Shown here: in pieces, positions 50,862 to 62,362 of the stretch
How the letters are laid out: each line of letters opens with the position of its first letter
Numbering within the stretch: the first letter of the stretch is position 1
Assembly: GCF_029889845.1 (NCBI RefSeq)
Contig: NZ_JARANV010000014.1
Coordinates: 34,415 to 98,414, forward strand
Reading direction: 5' to 3'
DNA: 64,000 bases
Source: Halomonas sp. 25-S5
GTDB lineage: Bacteria > Pseudomonadota > Gammaproteobacteria > Pseudomonadales > Halomonadaceae
Translations under genes and position numbers: made by a program
Notes under the pieces: generated by a model
The model's database searches: none
The model's input: only the letters and a program-made list of their open reading frames with translations
What the model was told of the DNA's origin: nothing

Positions 50862-51626
50862 TTACAGCACTTCGTCGAGCATGCCCTGGAAGGCGGACCA
50901 GGACTTCTCGTCGGCCCGCTGCTGGTAGCGGTCGCTGCCGAAGACGGTGAAGGCGTGGGGTGCGCCGGAGTAGATCTGGATCTCGTAGGTGACGCCGGCG
51001 GCCTCGAGCTTCTTGCCCAGGCTGGCGACGTCGCCCAGGGAGATCGACTGGTCGGCGCCGCCGTGGGCGATCAGGATCGGGGCGGTGTCGCCGCTGTAGG
51101 ATTGGCCCTCGGGAGTCGCCAGACTGCCATGGAAGGTGGCATAGCCGGCCACATCGTCGGCCGCACCGGAGCGGGCGAGCTCGAGCACCACGGCGCCGCC
51201 GAAGCAGTAGCCCATCACCACGGTGGGCCGGGCGGCCCCCTGCTGGCGGGCCTCGGCCAGGCCAGCCAGGGTCAGGCGGCGCATGCGCTCGCGGTCCTCG
51301 TAGAGCCGGGCGGTCTCGGCCTTCTTGGCGGTGGTTTCCGCCGGGCGATTGCCCTGGCCGTAGAGGTCGATGGCGAAGGCGTCATAGCCCTGTTCGGCGA
51401 GCATGTCGGCGCGCTGGCGCTCGTAGTCATCGAGGCCGTCCCAGTCGTGGATGACCAGCACGCTGCCGCGGGCCTCGCCCTCGGCAGTGGCGAGGTAACC
51501 TGCGAAGGCCTCGTTGCCGACGTCATAGGTGACGTCCTGGCCGGCGGGCTCGAAGGCGAAGGCGCTGCCGGTGGCGAGGCCCAGGGTGGCGGCCAGGGTC
51601 AGGGTGGCGTGAAGCGGATGGATCAT
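50862..51626 (-). CDS. Secreted dienelactone hydrolase family protein
   Basis: A 254-residue alpha/beta hydrolase precursor. The ATG at 51626 follows GGAGG and yields a signal peptide (LTLAATLGLATGSAFA). The triad is visible: Cys in VMGYCFGGAVVLE (Cys in place of Ser, as in dienelactone hydrolase), Asp in LIAHGGADQSI and His in SGAPHAFTV. Such enzymes act on lactones or short esters. The periplasmic location is unusual for the classical catabolic enzyme. It is the first gene of a pair with the C45-type hydrolase. Confidence 0.85.
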   Translation of the reverse strand: MIHPLHATLTLAATLGLATGSAFAFEPAGQDVTYDVGNEAFAGYLATAEGEARGSVLVIHDWDGLDDYERQRADMLAEQGYDAFAIDLYGQGNRPAETTAKKAETARLYEDRERMRRLTLAGLAEARQQGAARPTVVMGYCFGGAVVLELARSGAADDVAGYATFHGSLATPEGQSYSGDTAPILIAHGGADQSISLGDVASLGKKLEAAGVTYEIQIYSGAPHAFTVFGSDRYQQRADEKSWSAFQGMLDEVL

Positions 51627-51768
51627 GGTGTGCCTCCAGCGTTGATGGACACCAGTCAGTATAGGCCTCATCGCCAGGAGCGTTGGCGAGGGGAGCTTGT
51701 GTTCTGCGGAGAAGGGTTCCAGATTGTGTAGGTGTGTTACTCAAGCAACCTGAGCGAGACAAACAATC

Positions 51769-52977
51769 ATGAAAAAACACGTACTGGCGATGGCAGTCGC
51801 CGCGTCCACGGTGGCCCTTTCCGGCATGGCCCAGGCTGAGGTGAAGATCGGCTTCTTGGGGGGCTTCACCGGTCCGATCGAGACGTTGACCCCTCCGGTG
51901 TATGATGCCGCGCAGCTGGCCGTGCAGCACGTCAACGAGCAGGGTGGACTCCTCGATGGCCAGATGATCGAGATGCCCACCGGTGACACCACCTGCTCGG
52001 ACGCTTCGGCGGCCTCCAACGCCGCCGACCGCCTGGTCAACAGCGAACACGTCACGGCCATCGTCGGGGCACTGTGCACCGGTGCGACCATCGCGGCCGC
52101 CAACAACGCGGCTATTCCCGGCGGTGTGGTGATGGTCTCGCCGGCCTCCACGGCGCCGGCGGTGAGCGAGCTCGCGGACAACGACCTGGTGTTCCGCACC
52201 GTGCCCTCCGACGCCTTCCAAGGCGAGGCGCTGGCCAAGATGCTGCTAGCCAAGGGCATCGACGAGGTGGCGGTCACCTACGTCAACAACGACTATGGCC
52301 GCGGGTTGGCCGACGCTTTCGTGGCCACCTACGAGGCCGAGGGCGGCACCGTGGCCGAGAACTTGGCCCACGAGGACAACCGTGCCGATTACCGCTCCGA
52401 GCTCGGCACCCTCTCGGCGACCGGCGTGCCCGACCTGGTGGTGCTGGCCTACGGCGACACCTCCGGCCAGACGGTGGTGCGCCAGGCGTATGAGAGCGGC
52501 ATGTTCACTCAGTACATCGGCGCCGATGGCATGGTGATCTCCGGCCTGCTCGACAACGTGGGCGAGGAGGTGCTCAACGACAGCTTCATCGCTACTCGCC
52601 CGGGCAACCCGGACACGCCGGGAACAGAGCGTTTCGTTGAGCAGGCCGAGGCGGGCGGCATCGCCCACGAGGCGGTGTTTGCCGGCCAGGGTTACGACGC
52701 CACCTTCCTGCTGGCGCTGGCCATCGAGCAGAACGGCAGCGCCGAGCGCGAGGGCGTGGCCGCGGCGCTACGCAGCGTCTCCTCCGCCCCGGGCGAAGTG
52801 ATCCTGCCCGGCGAGTGGGAGAAGGCCAAGGAGCTGATCGCCGCCGGCACCGAGATCAACTACGAGGGCGCCTCCGGCAGCCACGAGTTCGACGAGAAAG
52901 GCGACGTGCCGGGTGTCGTCGAGGAAATGGCGGTCGAGGACGGCAAGTTTGTCAGCAAGGGCTTCCTGGACAAGTAA
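51769..52977 (+). CDS. Branched-chain amino-acid-type periplasmic binding protein (LivJ-like)
   Basis: A 402-residue precursor with signal peptide HVLAMAVAASTVALSGMAQA. The mature part has the two-lobe type I fold of LivJ: VKIGFLGGFTGPIETL at the start, AAQLAVQHVNEQGGLLDGQ, GALCTGATIAAANNAAIPG, and VTYVNNDYGRGLADAFV. A disulfide is possible between Cys in DTTCSD and ALCTG. It faces the livM gene convergently and presumably serves the adjacent liv permeases and ATPases, although it is not in the same operon. Confidence 0.88.
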   Translation: MKKHVLAMAVAASTVALSGMAQAEVKIGFLGGFTGPIETLTPPVYDAAQLAVQHVNEQGGLLDGQMIEMPTGDTTCSDASAASNAADRLVNSEHVTAIVGALCTGATIAAANNAAIPGGVVMVSPASTAPAVSELADNDLVFRTVPSDAFQGEALAKMLLAKGIDEVAVTYVNNDYGRGLADAFVATYEAEGGTVAENLAHEDNRADYRSELGTLSATGVPDLVVLAYGDTSGQTVVRQAYESGMFTQYIGADGMVISGLLDNVGEEVLNDSFIATRPGNPDTPGTERFVEQAEAGGIAHEAVFAGQGYDATFLLALAIEQNGSAEREGVAAALRSVSSAPGEVILPGEWEKAKELIAAGTEINYEGASGSHEFDEKGDVPGVVEEMAVEDGKFVSKGFLDK

Positions 52978-53001
52978 ACGCGAACCAGGCCCGTCAGCAC
53001 A

Positions 53002-53031
53002 GAGGCCCCGGCGGGCAACCGTCGGGGCCTC
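53002..53031. terminator. Bidirectional hairpin between livJ-like and livM genes
   Basis: GAGGCCCCG (53002-53010) pairs with CGGGGCCTC (53023-53031), followed by GTT on the plus strand. Its place between two convergent genes suggests that it ends both transcripts. Confidence 0.7.
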
Positions 53032-53068
53032 GTTCGTATGGGACTTCGTCTGCGTGACGTCGAGGCAC

Positions 53069-54370
53069 TTAGCCGTGGTGGCGAACCTTCTCCGGCAACA
53101 GCCCCTTGGGCGCATAGCGCAGCACCAGGGTGATCAGCAGGCCGATCACGAACACCCGCGCCTGCAGGGCCCGGCTGTCCAGGTTGGTAGGCGCATCCCA
53201 GCCGAAGGCACCCTCGCCGAAGGTGACGGCCAGCTCCATCAGGAACAGCGCCAGCGGCTCGGACATGATCCAGATGATGTACACCGCCACGGCGCCGAAG
53301 ATGGTGCCCAGGTTGTTGCCGGGCCCGCCCAGGATCACCATCACCAGCACCAGGAAGGTGTGGTTGAGCGGCAGGTAGCCCTGGGGGTCGAACATGCTGT
53401 TGAAGCTGGCCAGGGCCGCACCGCCGATGCCCATCAGGATGCAGCCCAGCACAAAGATCTCCAGGCGCCGCTTGTTGATGTCCTTGCCCATGGCGGCGGC
53501 GGATATCTCGTTGTCGCGGATGGCGCGGATCATCCGCCCCCAAGGGGCGTGGTAGGCGCGACTGAGCAGGAAGAAGATCGCCGCGATCACCACCGCGGTG
53601 ATCGAGAGGTAGAGGGCCCGGGCCAGGGTGAAGCCGACCTCGGCCGGGCCCGGCACCGGCCAGGGCAACGGCGAGACGGTGGCGGTGCCGCGGGTTAGCC
53701 AGTCGGAGTTCTTGAGGAAGGCCTTGATGATCTCGGCGATGCCCAGGGTGGCGATGGCCAGGTAGTCGCTGCGCAGCCCCAGGCAGACACGGCCGATGAA
53801 GTAGCCCACCCCGCCGGCGAGTGCTCCGCCCACGACCCAGCCGATGCCGACCGGCAGGCCGAGGCCGCCGATGAAGCCGGCGCGCGACTCGATCTGGTCG
53901 GTCACGCCGCGGAAGGCATTGACCACTACCAGGTAGAGCACCACCCCGAGGATGACGGCGATCAGGGTGCGCAGCTTCCGCGGCACGCCGAGTCGGTCGA
54001 GTCGGGTGGCGCCGAACACCACCAGCACGGCAGCGATCATATAGAGCAGCACCAGGCCTAGCTCGCCGGGCAACTCGCTCCCCCAGAAGGCCTCGTTGAC
54101 CGGGATGCTGAAGAACATGGCACAGAAGCCGCCCAGGGCCACGAAGCCCATCACCCCGGCGTTGAACTGGCCGGCATAGCCCCATTGGATGGTCAGGCCC
54201 AGGGCCAGGATGGCGTAGCAGGCGGCCTCCACCAGCATGCGTGTGCTGTAGGCCGCGCCCATGGCGACGTAGACGCCCAGCACGGCCATTAGCACGGCAG
54301 CGAAGAGAACGACCTCGCGCATCGGGAAGCGGCGCGGTGCGGCGACGGTATCGGCTCGTTTGGTGTCCAT
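53069..54370 (-). CDS. livM: Branched-chain amino-acid ABC permease LivM
   Basis: A 433-residue permease with about ten helices, longer than E. coli LivM mainly in the N-terminal half. The family motifs are AILALGLTIQWGYAGQFNAGVMGFVALGGF, LRSDYLAIATLGIAEIIKAFLKN, and GRMIRAIRDNEISAAAMGKDINKRRLEIFVLG near the coupling region. The start at 54370 shares one base with the LivH stop (TGATG) and has AAGG upstream. It is the final gene of livGFHM. Confidence 0.88.
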   Translation of the reverse strand: MDTKRADTVAAPRRFPMREVVLFAAVLMAVLGVYVAMGAAYSTRMLVEAACYAILALGLTIQWGYAGQFNAGVMGFVALGGFCAMFFSIPVNEAFWGSELPGELGLVLLYMIAAVLVVFGATRLDRLGVPRKLRTLIAVILGVVLYLVVVNAFRGVTDQIESRAGFIGGLGLPVGIGWVVGGALAGGVGYFIGRVCLGLRSDYLAIATLGIAEIIKAFLKNSDWLTRGTATVSPLPWPVPGPAEVGFTLARALYLSITAVVIAAIFFLLSRAYHAPWGRMIRAIRDNEISAAAMGKDINKRRLEIFVLGCILMGIGGAALASFNSMFDPQGYLPLNHTFLVLVMVILGGPGNNLGTIFGAVAVYIIWIMSEPLALFLMELAVTFGEGAFGWDAPTNLDSRALQARVFVIGLLITLVLRYAPKGLLPEKVRHHG

Positions 54371-55374
54371 CAGATCACCTTGCCCTTGAAGATGCCGGTG
54401 GGGCGCCATACCAGGATGGCGACCAGGATGAAGAAGGGCACCACGATCTTGTACTCGGTGCCGACGAAGGCCAGGTTGCCGGACTGGGTCAGCCATTCCG
54501 GCAGGCTGTCGCGAAAGGGGCGCAGCAGCACGCTCCAGTTGAAGACGGCGAGGGTTTCGGCGAAGCCGACCACGAAGCCGCCGGCGACCGCGCCGTAGGG
54601 GTGGCCCACGCCGCCGACGATGGTGGCGGCAAAGATCGGCAGCAGCAGGAAGAAGCTGAGGTCGGGCTTGAAGGTCACGTCCAGCGACAGCAGGGTGCCG
54701 GCGATGGCGGCAAGCCCTCCGGCGATCACCCAGGTCACGGCGACGATGGTATTGGTGTTGATGCCCGAGGCTTGGGCCAGGTCGGGGTTGTCGGACATGG
54801 CGCGCATCGCCTTGCCCAGCCGCGAACGGCTGAGGAAGAGGTGCAGGCCGATGACCGCGACCAGGGTAATCACGAACAGATAGAGCTGCGGTTCGGTGAC
54901 CACTACAGGGGCCCGCACGCCTTCGAAGGGCAGGGCGAGGCGGAAGATCTCCTTGCGGTCATCGATGTAGAGGCTCTGGCCGCTGGTGCCGGCGAACAGC
55001 CGGATCAGGCCCTGAAGCATCAGGGTCACCCCCAGCGAGCCGATCACCAGCACGATCGGCTTGACCCCGTGGGCGCGCAGCGGCTTGTAGAACGCCTTGT
55101 CGATGCCCACCGCGAGCAGCGCGGTGAGCGCCATGGCCAGCGGTAGCAGGACCAGCGCGGAGGGCACGCCGAAGGCGGCTCCCGCGCCGGGGAAGGCGGT
55201 GGTCAGCAGCAGCACCATGAAGGCGCCGAAGGTCATCATGTCGCCATGGGCGAAGTGGGCGAAGCGCATGATGCTGAAGATCAGCGTCACGCCTACCGCG
55301 CCGATGGCATAGATCGAGCCGCTCACGCTGCCTGCGATCACCACGTTGTTGATAAAGAAGACCAGTTCATTCAC
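54370..55374 (-). CDS. livH: Branched-chain amino-acid ABC permease LivH
   Basis: A 334-residue permease. It has IYAIGAVGVTLIFSIMRFAHFAHGDMMTFGAF at the N-terminus, the coupling segment SRLGKAMRAMSDNPDLAQASGINTNTIV, and GGVGHPYGAVAGGFVVGFAETL near the end, standard for LivH. With LivM it forms the channel. It starts 38 bases after the LivF stop and overlaps the livM start. Confidence 0.9.
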   Translation of the reverse strand: MNELVFFINNVVIAGSVSGSIYAIGAVGVTLIFSIMRFAHFAHGDMMTFGAFMVLLLTTAFPGAGAAFGVPSALVLLPLAMALTALLAVGIDKAFYKPLRAHGVKPIVLVIGSLGVTLMLQGLIRLFAGTSGQSLYIDDRKEIFRLALPFEGVRAPVVVTEPQLYLFVITLVAVIGLHLFLSRSRLGKAMRAMSDNPDLAQASGINTNTIVAVTWVIAGGLAAIAGTLLSLDVTFKPDLSFFLLLPIFAATIVGGVGHPYGAVAGGFVVGFAETLAVFNWSVLLRPFRDSLPEWLTQSGNLAFVGTEYKIVVPFFILVAILVWRPTGIFKGKVI

Positions 55375-55412
55375 TTCGGTACTCTCCCACCTTCTCTTTC
55401 TTACCTTCAGGG

Positions 55413-56117
55413 CTAGCCGCCCAGGAAGCTCTTGGCGACTTCCGGGTCGGCCAGCAGGGCGGCGCCGGTATCGGTGAAACGGTTCTGGCCGGCGGCCAGC
55501 ACGAAGCCTCGGTCGGCGATGGCCAGGGCCTGCTTGGCGTTCTGCTCGACCATCAGGATGCCCACGCCGGCCGAATTGACCAACTTCACATGCTCGAAGA
55601 TCTCGTTCATGTAGAGCGGCGAGAGGCCGGCGGTGGGCTCGTCGAGCAGCAGCAGGCTGGGCTCGGCCATCAGCGCCCGGCCCATGGCCACCATCTGGCG
55701 CTGGCCCCCGGAGAGCTCGCCAGCGGGCTGGTGCCGCTTGTCATGGAGTGGCGGGAAGAAGTCGTAGACTTGCTTGAGCATGCGCTTGACGTTGCCGGGC
55801 TTGAGGAAGGCGCCCATCTCCAGGTTCTCCTTCACCGTGAGGCTCGGGAAGACGTTCTTCTCCTGGGGGACGAAGCCCATGCCCTTCTGCACCAGCTTGT
55901 TGGGCGGCAGGTTGTGGATCGGCTCGCCACGCAGCAGGATCTCGCCCTGGTTGACATGGAGCAGGCCGAAGATGGCCTTGAGCATGGTGGACTTGCCGGC
56001 GCCGTTGGGGCCGACGATCACGCCGATCTCGTTGGCCTCGATGGCCATGTCCACCCCGTTGAGGATGTTCATGCCGCCGTAGCCACCGTACACGTCGCGT
56101 GCGTCGAGTAATGGCAT
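55413..56117 (-). CDS. livF: Branched-chain amino-acid ABC ATPase LivF
   Basis: A 234-residue ATPase: Walker A GPNGAGKST, FVPQEKNVFPSLTVKENLEMG after the Q-loop, signature LSGGQRQMVAMGRALM, Walker B LLLLDEPTAGLSP, and VEQNAKQAL in place of the usual His switch, which is typical of LivF. It pairs with LivG as a heterodimer. It starts 88 bases after livG. Confidence 0.9.
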   Translation of the reverse strand: MPLLDARDVYGGYGGMNILNGVDMAIEANEIGVIVGPNGAGKSTMLKAIFGLLHVNQGEILLRGEPIHNLPPNKLVQKGMGFVPQEKNVFPSLTVKENLEMGAFLKPGNVKRMLKQVYDFFPPLHDKRHQPAGELSGGQRQMVAMGRALMAEPSLLLLDEPTAGLSPLYMNEIFEHVKLVNSAGVGILMVEQNAKQALAIADRGFVLAAGQNRFTDTGAALLADPEVAKSFLGG

Positions 56118-56205
56118 TGTCAGACGTTCTCTGGGTGCGTTCTCGTTGTTGGAAAGCGCTGGAATGCGCTGGCCGGGTGCCTGCCCTCGGGCGGCGGCTC
56201 TCCCG

Positions 56206-56973
<768 letters not shown>

Positions 56974-57202
56974 GTCAGGTTCCGTCGGTTGTTATTCTAC
57001 AACGTGTGGATGCCGAGGCCGACGCCGGTCAACAGGAAGATGCCCTTGTGGGTCCAGACGTTGTGCGTGCTCTTGGAGATCCAGGGTTGTCTTGATGGCC
57101 TTGTGGGCCTGTCTCGCCAACTTTGCGGCACAAGCCCCCTTCCTGGCTAGTCGACTTGCGTTTAGGGGCCGTTGGCGGCGGGGATGGTATCCGCGCGCGG
57201 GA

Positions 57203-57520
57203 TCATTCCTGGTCTTCCTCCGGGTGGCTGGGCTCGGGCTCCAGGGCGCGGCAGGCATCCGGCAGGCGCACGGTATCGCCGAGCGCGAGCTTGCCGTGGG
57301 ACTTCATGCGCCGGCCGTTGTCGGCGGCGATCAGCGCCGCCACCTCGCCGATGCTGGTGCCGTCGACCCAGGCCTCGACTTTCACCCGGACGATGGTGCC
57401 CTGGTAGCGGCCCGAGAGGATGTCGCCGGGACGCGGCTCGACGAGCTGCTCGGGATGGCTGGCGTAATGCGCCAGCACGCTGTCGCGGCCGGGGTCGTCC
57501 CACTCCACGTGCTTGTGCAT
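57203..57520 (-). CDS. Hypothetical protein of 105 residues
   Basis: The ATG at 57520 follows AGGAG by about eight bases. The product (MHKHVEWDDPGRDSVLAHYASHPEQLVEPRPGD at the start) is acidic, without signal peptide or membrane segment. A central stretch GTIVRVKVEAWVDGTSIGEVAALIAADNGRRMKSHGKLALGDTVRLP suggests a small beta-barrel. I do not recognise the family. It is upstream of livG on the same strand but separated by ~230 bases, so it is probably monocistronic. Confidence 0.6.
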   Translation of the reverse strand: MHKHVEWDDPGRDSVLAHYASHPEQLVEPRPGDILSGRYQGTIVRVKVEAWVDGTSIGEVAALIAADNGRRMKSHGKLALGDTVRLPDACRALEPEPSHPEEDQE

Positions 57521-57605
57521 GTCGGCTCTCCTTCGGGGGTGGACTTCCAGCCTCCAGCATAGCCGCCGATGCAGTGAACGACAGCCTGCCGCGGGCACAA
57601 ACGAG

Positions 57606-57628
57606 AGAGCCCGCCGGGGGCGGGCTCT
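57606..57628 (-). terminator. Hairpin after typA
   Basis: AGAGCCCGCC (57606-57615) and GGCGGGCTCT (57619-57628) form a ten-base stem with loop GGG just after the typA stop. A short run GTTTG follows on the minus strand. It is well placed as the typA terminator. Confidence 0.75.
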
Positions 57629-57648
57629 GACAGGCTGCGCAGCGAACG

Positions 57649-59499
<1,851 letters not shown>

Positions 59500-59516
59500 A
59501 GGATATGACTCGCTGA

Positions 59517-59535
59517 TATGTACGCACCTATGTAC
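59517..59535 (-). repeat. Direct repeat upstream of typA
   Basis: TATGTAC occurs at 59517-59523 and 59529-59535, one helical turn apart, 18 bases upstream of the typA start. The arrangement could mark a regulator site or part of the promoter. It may also be chance in a short AT-richer stretch. Confidence 0.3.
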
Positions 59536-59731
59536 ACGTTTTGGAAAGTACCCTAGGCGCGGGGCAGGGATGTAGGGCGCGCATTGTACAGACTACCGGC
59601 GCCTAGGAGTAGCACGTTCAGTCGCTTCCCCAAGGCAATCGCATGAACAGAATAGTTCTCATCGGGGTAAAGGGTGAAATGCGCTTTCGGCCTGGTGGGA
59701 GCCCTTCTCTCCTTCGTGTGCGACGGCCCGC

Positions 59732-60928
59732 TCAGGTGCGTGCCGTTGTGGGTTCCGTCGGCCATAGCCGGCTGGCAGCCAGGGTGGCGATCAAGGCCAC
59801 CGCTGCCAGTGCCGCGAACGCCGCCATCATGCCCATCGAGCTCCCCAGCCAGCCGGCCAGCGGATAGGCGATCAGCCAGCAGGCGTGGGAGAGCGAGAAC
59901 TGCGCGGCGAACAGTGCCGGACGCTCTTCCGCCTGGCAGGACTGCTTGAGCAGCCGCCCGGTGGGGGTCATCACCATCGAGGCGCCGGACCCCAGCACGA
60001 ACCACAGCAGCAGCAGGGTGATGAAACCGGGCTCCAGCAGCCCACCGAACAGGCTGAGACTCATGAACACGCCACCGGTCAGCATCACCTGCCGCTGATC
60101 GAGTCGCTCGAGCAGGGCGGGTAGCAAGAGTGCTACGACCATGGAGCCGCCCCCGGCTGCCGCGAAGGCGATTGCCACGCTGGTCTCGCTCATGCCGAGC
60201 AGATGGCGCACGTAGACGACGGTGTTGACGATCTGCATGGCGCCAGCTGCGGCCACGGCCATGTTGAGGGCCAGCAAGCCCCGCAGGCGTGGGGCGCGCA
60301 GGTAGATGCTCATGCCGTGCGTCACCTTGGACCAGACGCCACTCACGAGCGGCTCAGGGTGCGGTGAAGGGAGAGCCACGCTGACGACCAGCGCGGCAGA
60401 AAGCAGGAAAGCCACGGCGTTCAGGACGAATAGCGCGTCGAAGGACATCACCACCAGCAGCAGCGCGGCGAAAAGCGGGCTGAGCAGGTTTTCCAGGTCA
60501 TACGCGAGCCGAGACAGCGACAGCGCTCGCGTGTAGCGCCGTTCGTCCTCGAAGATGTCGGGAATGGTGGCCTGGAAGACCGGTGTGAAACCCGCCGAGC
60601 AGGCGTTGAGCAGAAAGATCAGGAGGTAGATCTGCCACACCTCGGTGACGAATGGCAGGCTGACCACTACCGCACAGCGCAGCACGTCAAGGGTAACCAG
60701 CAGCGTGCGGCGCGGCAGCCGTGACGCATAGGCACCCGCCACCGGGGCGATGCCCACGTAAGCGATCATCTTGATGGCGAGTGCCGTGCCCAACACCTCG
60801 CCGGCACGCTCTCCCGCCAGCTCGCTGGCCAGCAGCGCCAGGCCAACGGTGGTGAGGCCGGTGCCGATCAAGGCGATCACCTGGGCGGTAAACAGGTGCC
60901 GATAACGTTTGTCGCGAAAGAGCTCCAT
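59732..60928 (-). CDS. MFS exporter, likely metal efflux
   Basis: A 398-residue major-facilitator protein with 12 predicted helices. The family loop between helices 2 and 3 is visible as GAYASRLPRRTLLVTLDVLR, and there is a conserved VFQATIPDIFEDERRYTRALSLSRLAYDLENLL stretch in the first half. It starts 59 bases from a large operator and is divergent from a CsoR/RcnR-family repressor, which is the arrangement of nickel or copper exporters such as NreB. No His-rich tail is present. The metal is inferred from the neighbour only. Confidence 0.75.
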   Translation of the reverse strand: MELFRDKRYRHLFTAQVIALIGTGLTTVGLALLASELAGERAGEVLGTALAIKMIAYVGIAPVAGAYASRLPRRTLLVTLDVLRCAVVVSLPFVTEVWQIYLLIFLLNACSAGFTPVFQATIPDIFEDERRYTRALSLSRLAYDLENLLSPLFAALLLVVMSFDALFVLNAVAFLLSAALVVSVALPSPHPEPLVSGVWSKVTHGMSIYLRAPRLRGLLALNMAVAAAGAMQIVNTVVYVRHLLGMSETSVAIAFAAAGGGSMVVALLLPALLERLDQRQVMLTGGVFMSLSLFGGLLEPGFITLLLLWFVLGSGASMVMTPTGRLLKQSCQAEERPALFAAQFSLSHACWLIAYPLAGWLGSSMGMMAAFAALAAVALIATLAASRLWPTEPTTART

Positions 60929-60986
60929 GCGTGCTCCCGGTCGGAATCTTTGATGGCAAGCCGCTAACCATATGGGAAGATCGGAT

Positions 60987-61025
60987 CCTTTGACCCTATC
61001 CCCCCGGGGGGGATAGGGTCAAAGG
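60987..61025. promoter_or_regulatory. Large palindromic operator between the MFS and repressor genes
   Basis: CCTTTGACCCTATCCCCCC (60987-61005) is followed by its near-exact complement (61006-61025), one base longer in the G run. The centre resembles the GC-tract operators of CsoR/RcnR proteins, in which a run of C or G is flanked by ATA/TAT. Two such half-arrangements abut here. The site lies between both start codons and so can control both genes. Confidence 0.75.
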
Positions 61026-61054
61026 CGAGAGGCTCAAGACAACGAGGACATTTG

Positions 61055-61336
61055 ATGCAGGACACGCCACATCGACATCAAAGCCATGACGACGTCGTCA
61101 AGCGGCTTAAGCGGGTAGATGGCCACCTGCGTCGGGTCATTGCCATGATGGAAGAGGGTCGGCCCTGCGTGGATCTGGCGCAGCAGTTACATGCCGTCGA
61201 GAAGGCGGTGTGCCAGGCCAAGCGCACCCTGATCCAGGATCACCTGGACCATTGCCTGGATGATTCCGTGGCGGCGATCGCCCAGGGTCAGTCGGTCTCG
61301 CTCGATGAGTTCAAGCAGATCACCAAGTACCTGTGA
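61055..61336 (+). CDS. CsoR/RcnR-family metal-sensing repressor
   Basis: A 93-residue DUF156 helical protein. ATG 61055 has GAGGA seven bases upstream. It reads HDDVVKRLKRVDGHLRRVIAMMEEG, then RPCVDLAQQLHAVEKAV and IQDHLDHCLDD. Metal ligands are predicted at Cys38, His63 and Cys67, the CsoR-type Cys-His-Cys set, with extra His in the N-terminal HRHQSH. CsoR senses Cu(I) with these ligands; InrS-type proteins use the same set plus a His to sense nickel. It should repress itself and the MFS gene. Confidence 0.85.
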   Translation: MQDTPHRHQSHDDVVKRLKRVDGHLRRVIAMMEEGRPCVDLAQQLHAVEKAVCQAKRTLIQDHLDHCLDDSVAAIAQGQSVSLDEFKQITKYL

Positions 61337-61406
61337 TCGGAGGAGGTGAACGCGTCGCTGGTCGGTTCAGCAGGAGGTGACGTTGCAGCGGTGAGTCGTC
61401 CCCGGC

Positions 61407-61946
61407 TCACGCCACGATGGCGCTGATCCTGGCCTGACAGGCACGCAAGCGCTCGATCAGGTCGGGCAGGGCGTCGGCGTCGAGTGCCGGATCGCAGCCA
61501 CCGATGCGCTCGAACCAGGCCCGCGAGACACAGAGGGTGTCCGCGGGTGTCCGGTGGCGCAAGCGTTGCCAGAGCTGCACCAGCCGGCCGCTGCGCGAGG
61601 TGGTCAACACCACGGCATCCCGGCTGTGCTGCTCGATGTCCGCCAGCGCCTTGACGAGCCAGCCGACGGGGATGGCGCGCCCTCGGGCCGGGAATAGCAG
61701 CGCCTGTCCCTGGCTGTGGGCCACGGCCGTGTTGAGGCGATCCCCCAGCGGGGTCCCCTCGGTGGTCACCAGGCGCGCGTCATGTCCGCTCGCCAGGCGC
61801 TGCAGGCGCGGGTCCTCGGTGTCGTCGGCCAGCACCACTTCCAGGCGCAGGTCGGGCCGTTGACGGAGCGGCCTCAGGGCCGCCAGGCGGCGGGGCAGGC
61901 CGGCACCCGCGGAGCGGGCATCGAGGAGGATGCTGCAGACGATCAT
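61407..61946 (-). CDS. Small GT2-like glycosyltransferase-fold protein
   Basis: A 179-residue protein resembling a compact family-2 glycosyltransferase. A first strand (MIVCSILLDARSA) leads to a Rossmann-like region with LEVVLADDTEDPRLQRLA, TTEGTPLGDRLNTAVAHSQGQALLFPAR where an Asp-x-Asp would normally stand, and LCVSRAWFERIGGCDPALDADALPDL, similar to the acceptor region (FRxxGG.D). The catalytic DXD is not evident, so the enzyme may be inactive or divergent. It is related in outline to TIGR04283-type proteins. No partner genes are adjacent. Confidence 0.6.
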   Translation of the reverse strand: MIVCSILLDARSAGAGLPRRLAALRPLRQRPDLRLEVVLADDTEDPRLQRLASGHDARLVTTEGTPLGDRLNTAVAHSQGQALLFPARGRAIPVGWLVKALADIEQHSRDAVVLTTSRSGRLVQLWQRLRHRTPADTLCVSRAWFERIGGCDPALDADALPDLIERLRACQARISAIVA

Positions 61947-62198
61947 GCTCGTGCCGGCTCCAGTGAAAAGTCACGCGATCGGACTGACATGGCGCCATCT
62001 CCGGAACCCGCGCCTTACCTCGGCCGGCGCCGCCATGTAAGTGAGTGTAGTTTTTGGTTGTGAAGCGTATCAATGAGGCGCCGGACTGATATTTCTGTGC
62101 GCGAACCATGACCTATCCGGCCGCCTCGGCATGAGGCGCGCCATCAGCGGGCAAGGGGGGGGCAGAATGTTTCAATGTGGTGCGTTAGAGGATCTTTG

Positions 62199-62215
62199 TG
62201 CACCTTTATGGTGCA
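62199..62215. promoter_or_regulatory. NtrC-binding site upstream of glnA
   Basis: TGCACCTTTATGGTGCA matches the NtrC consensus TGCACC-N4/5-TGGTGCA perfectly at both arms. It lies ~130 bases upstream of the sigma-54 promoter. The remainder of 61947-62501 (555 bases) shows no protein-coding gene; several short frames there look like chance. Confidence 0.88.
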
Positions 62216-62346
62216 ACGAGGTGTGCGAGGCCCCGGATTTCCGCGTCGAGCTGCAGATGCTGGTACATGGACTGTCCGGGATCGAGGTGCGAAAATCGAT
62301 AAAAATCAGAATGATATGAGGCAGGTGGAATGAAGCGGTGCAAGAT

Positions 62347-62362
62347 TGGCACGCTGCCTGCA
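62347..62362 (+). promoter_or_regulatory. Sigma-54 promoter of glnA
   Basis: TGGCACGCTGCCTGCA has GG at -24 and GC at -12 with the required ten-base spacing; it differs from TGGCAC-N5-TTGCA by a C for the first T of the -12 element. Together with the NtrC site it shows nitrogen control of glnA. Confidence 0.82.

Noticed and set aside
56992..57202. Short minus-strand frames between the hypothetical gene and livG, including a hydrophobic GIFLLTGVGLGIHTL segment
   Set aside because: No start with ribosome site and no recognisable family; may be a remnant.
62131..62319. Small frame in the glnA upstream region
   Set aside because: It spans the NtrC site and lacks a convincing ribosome site or conserved pattern.
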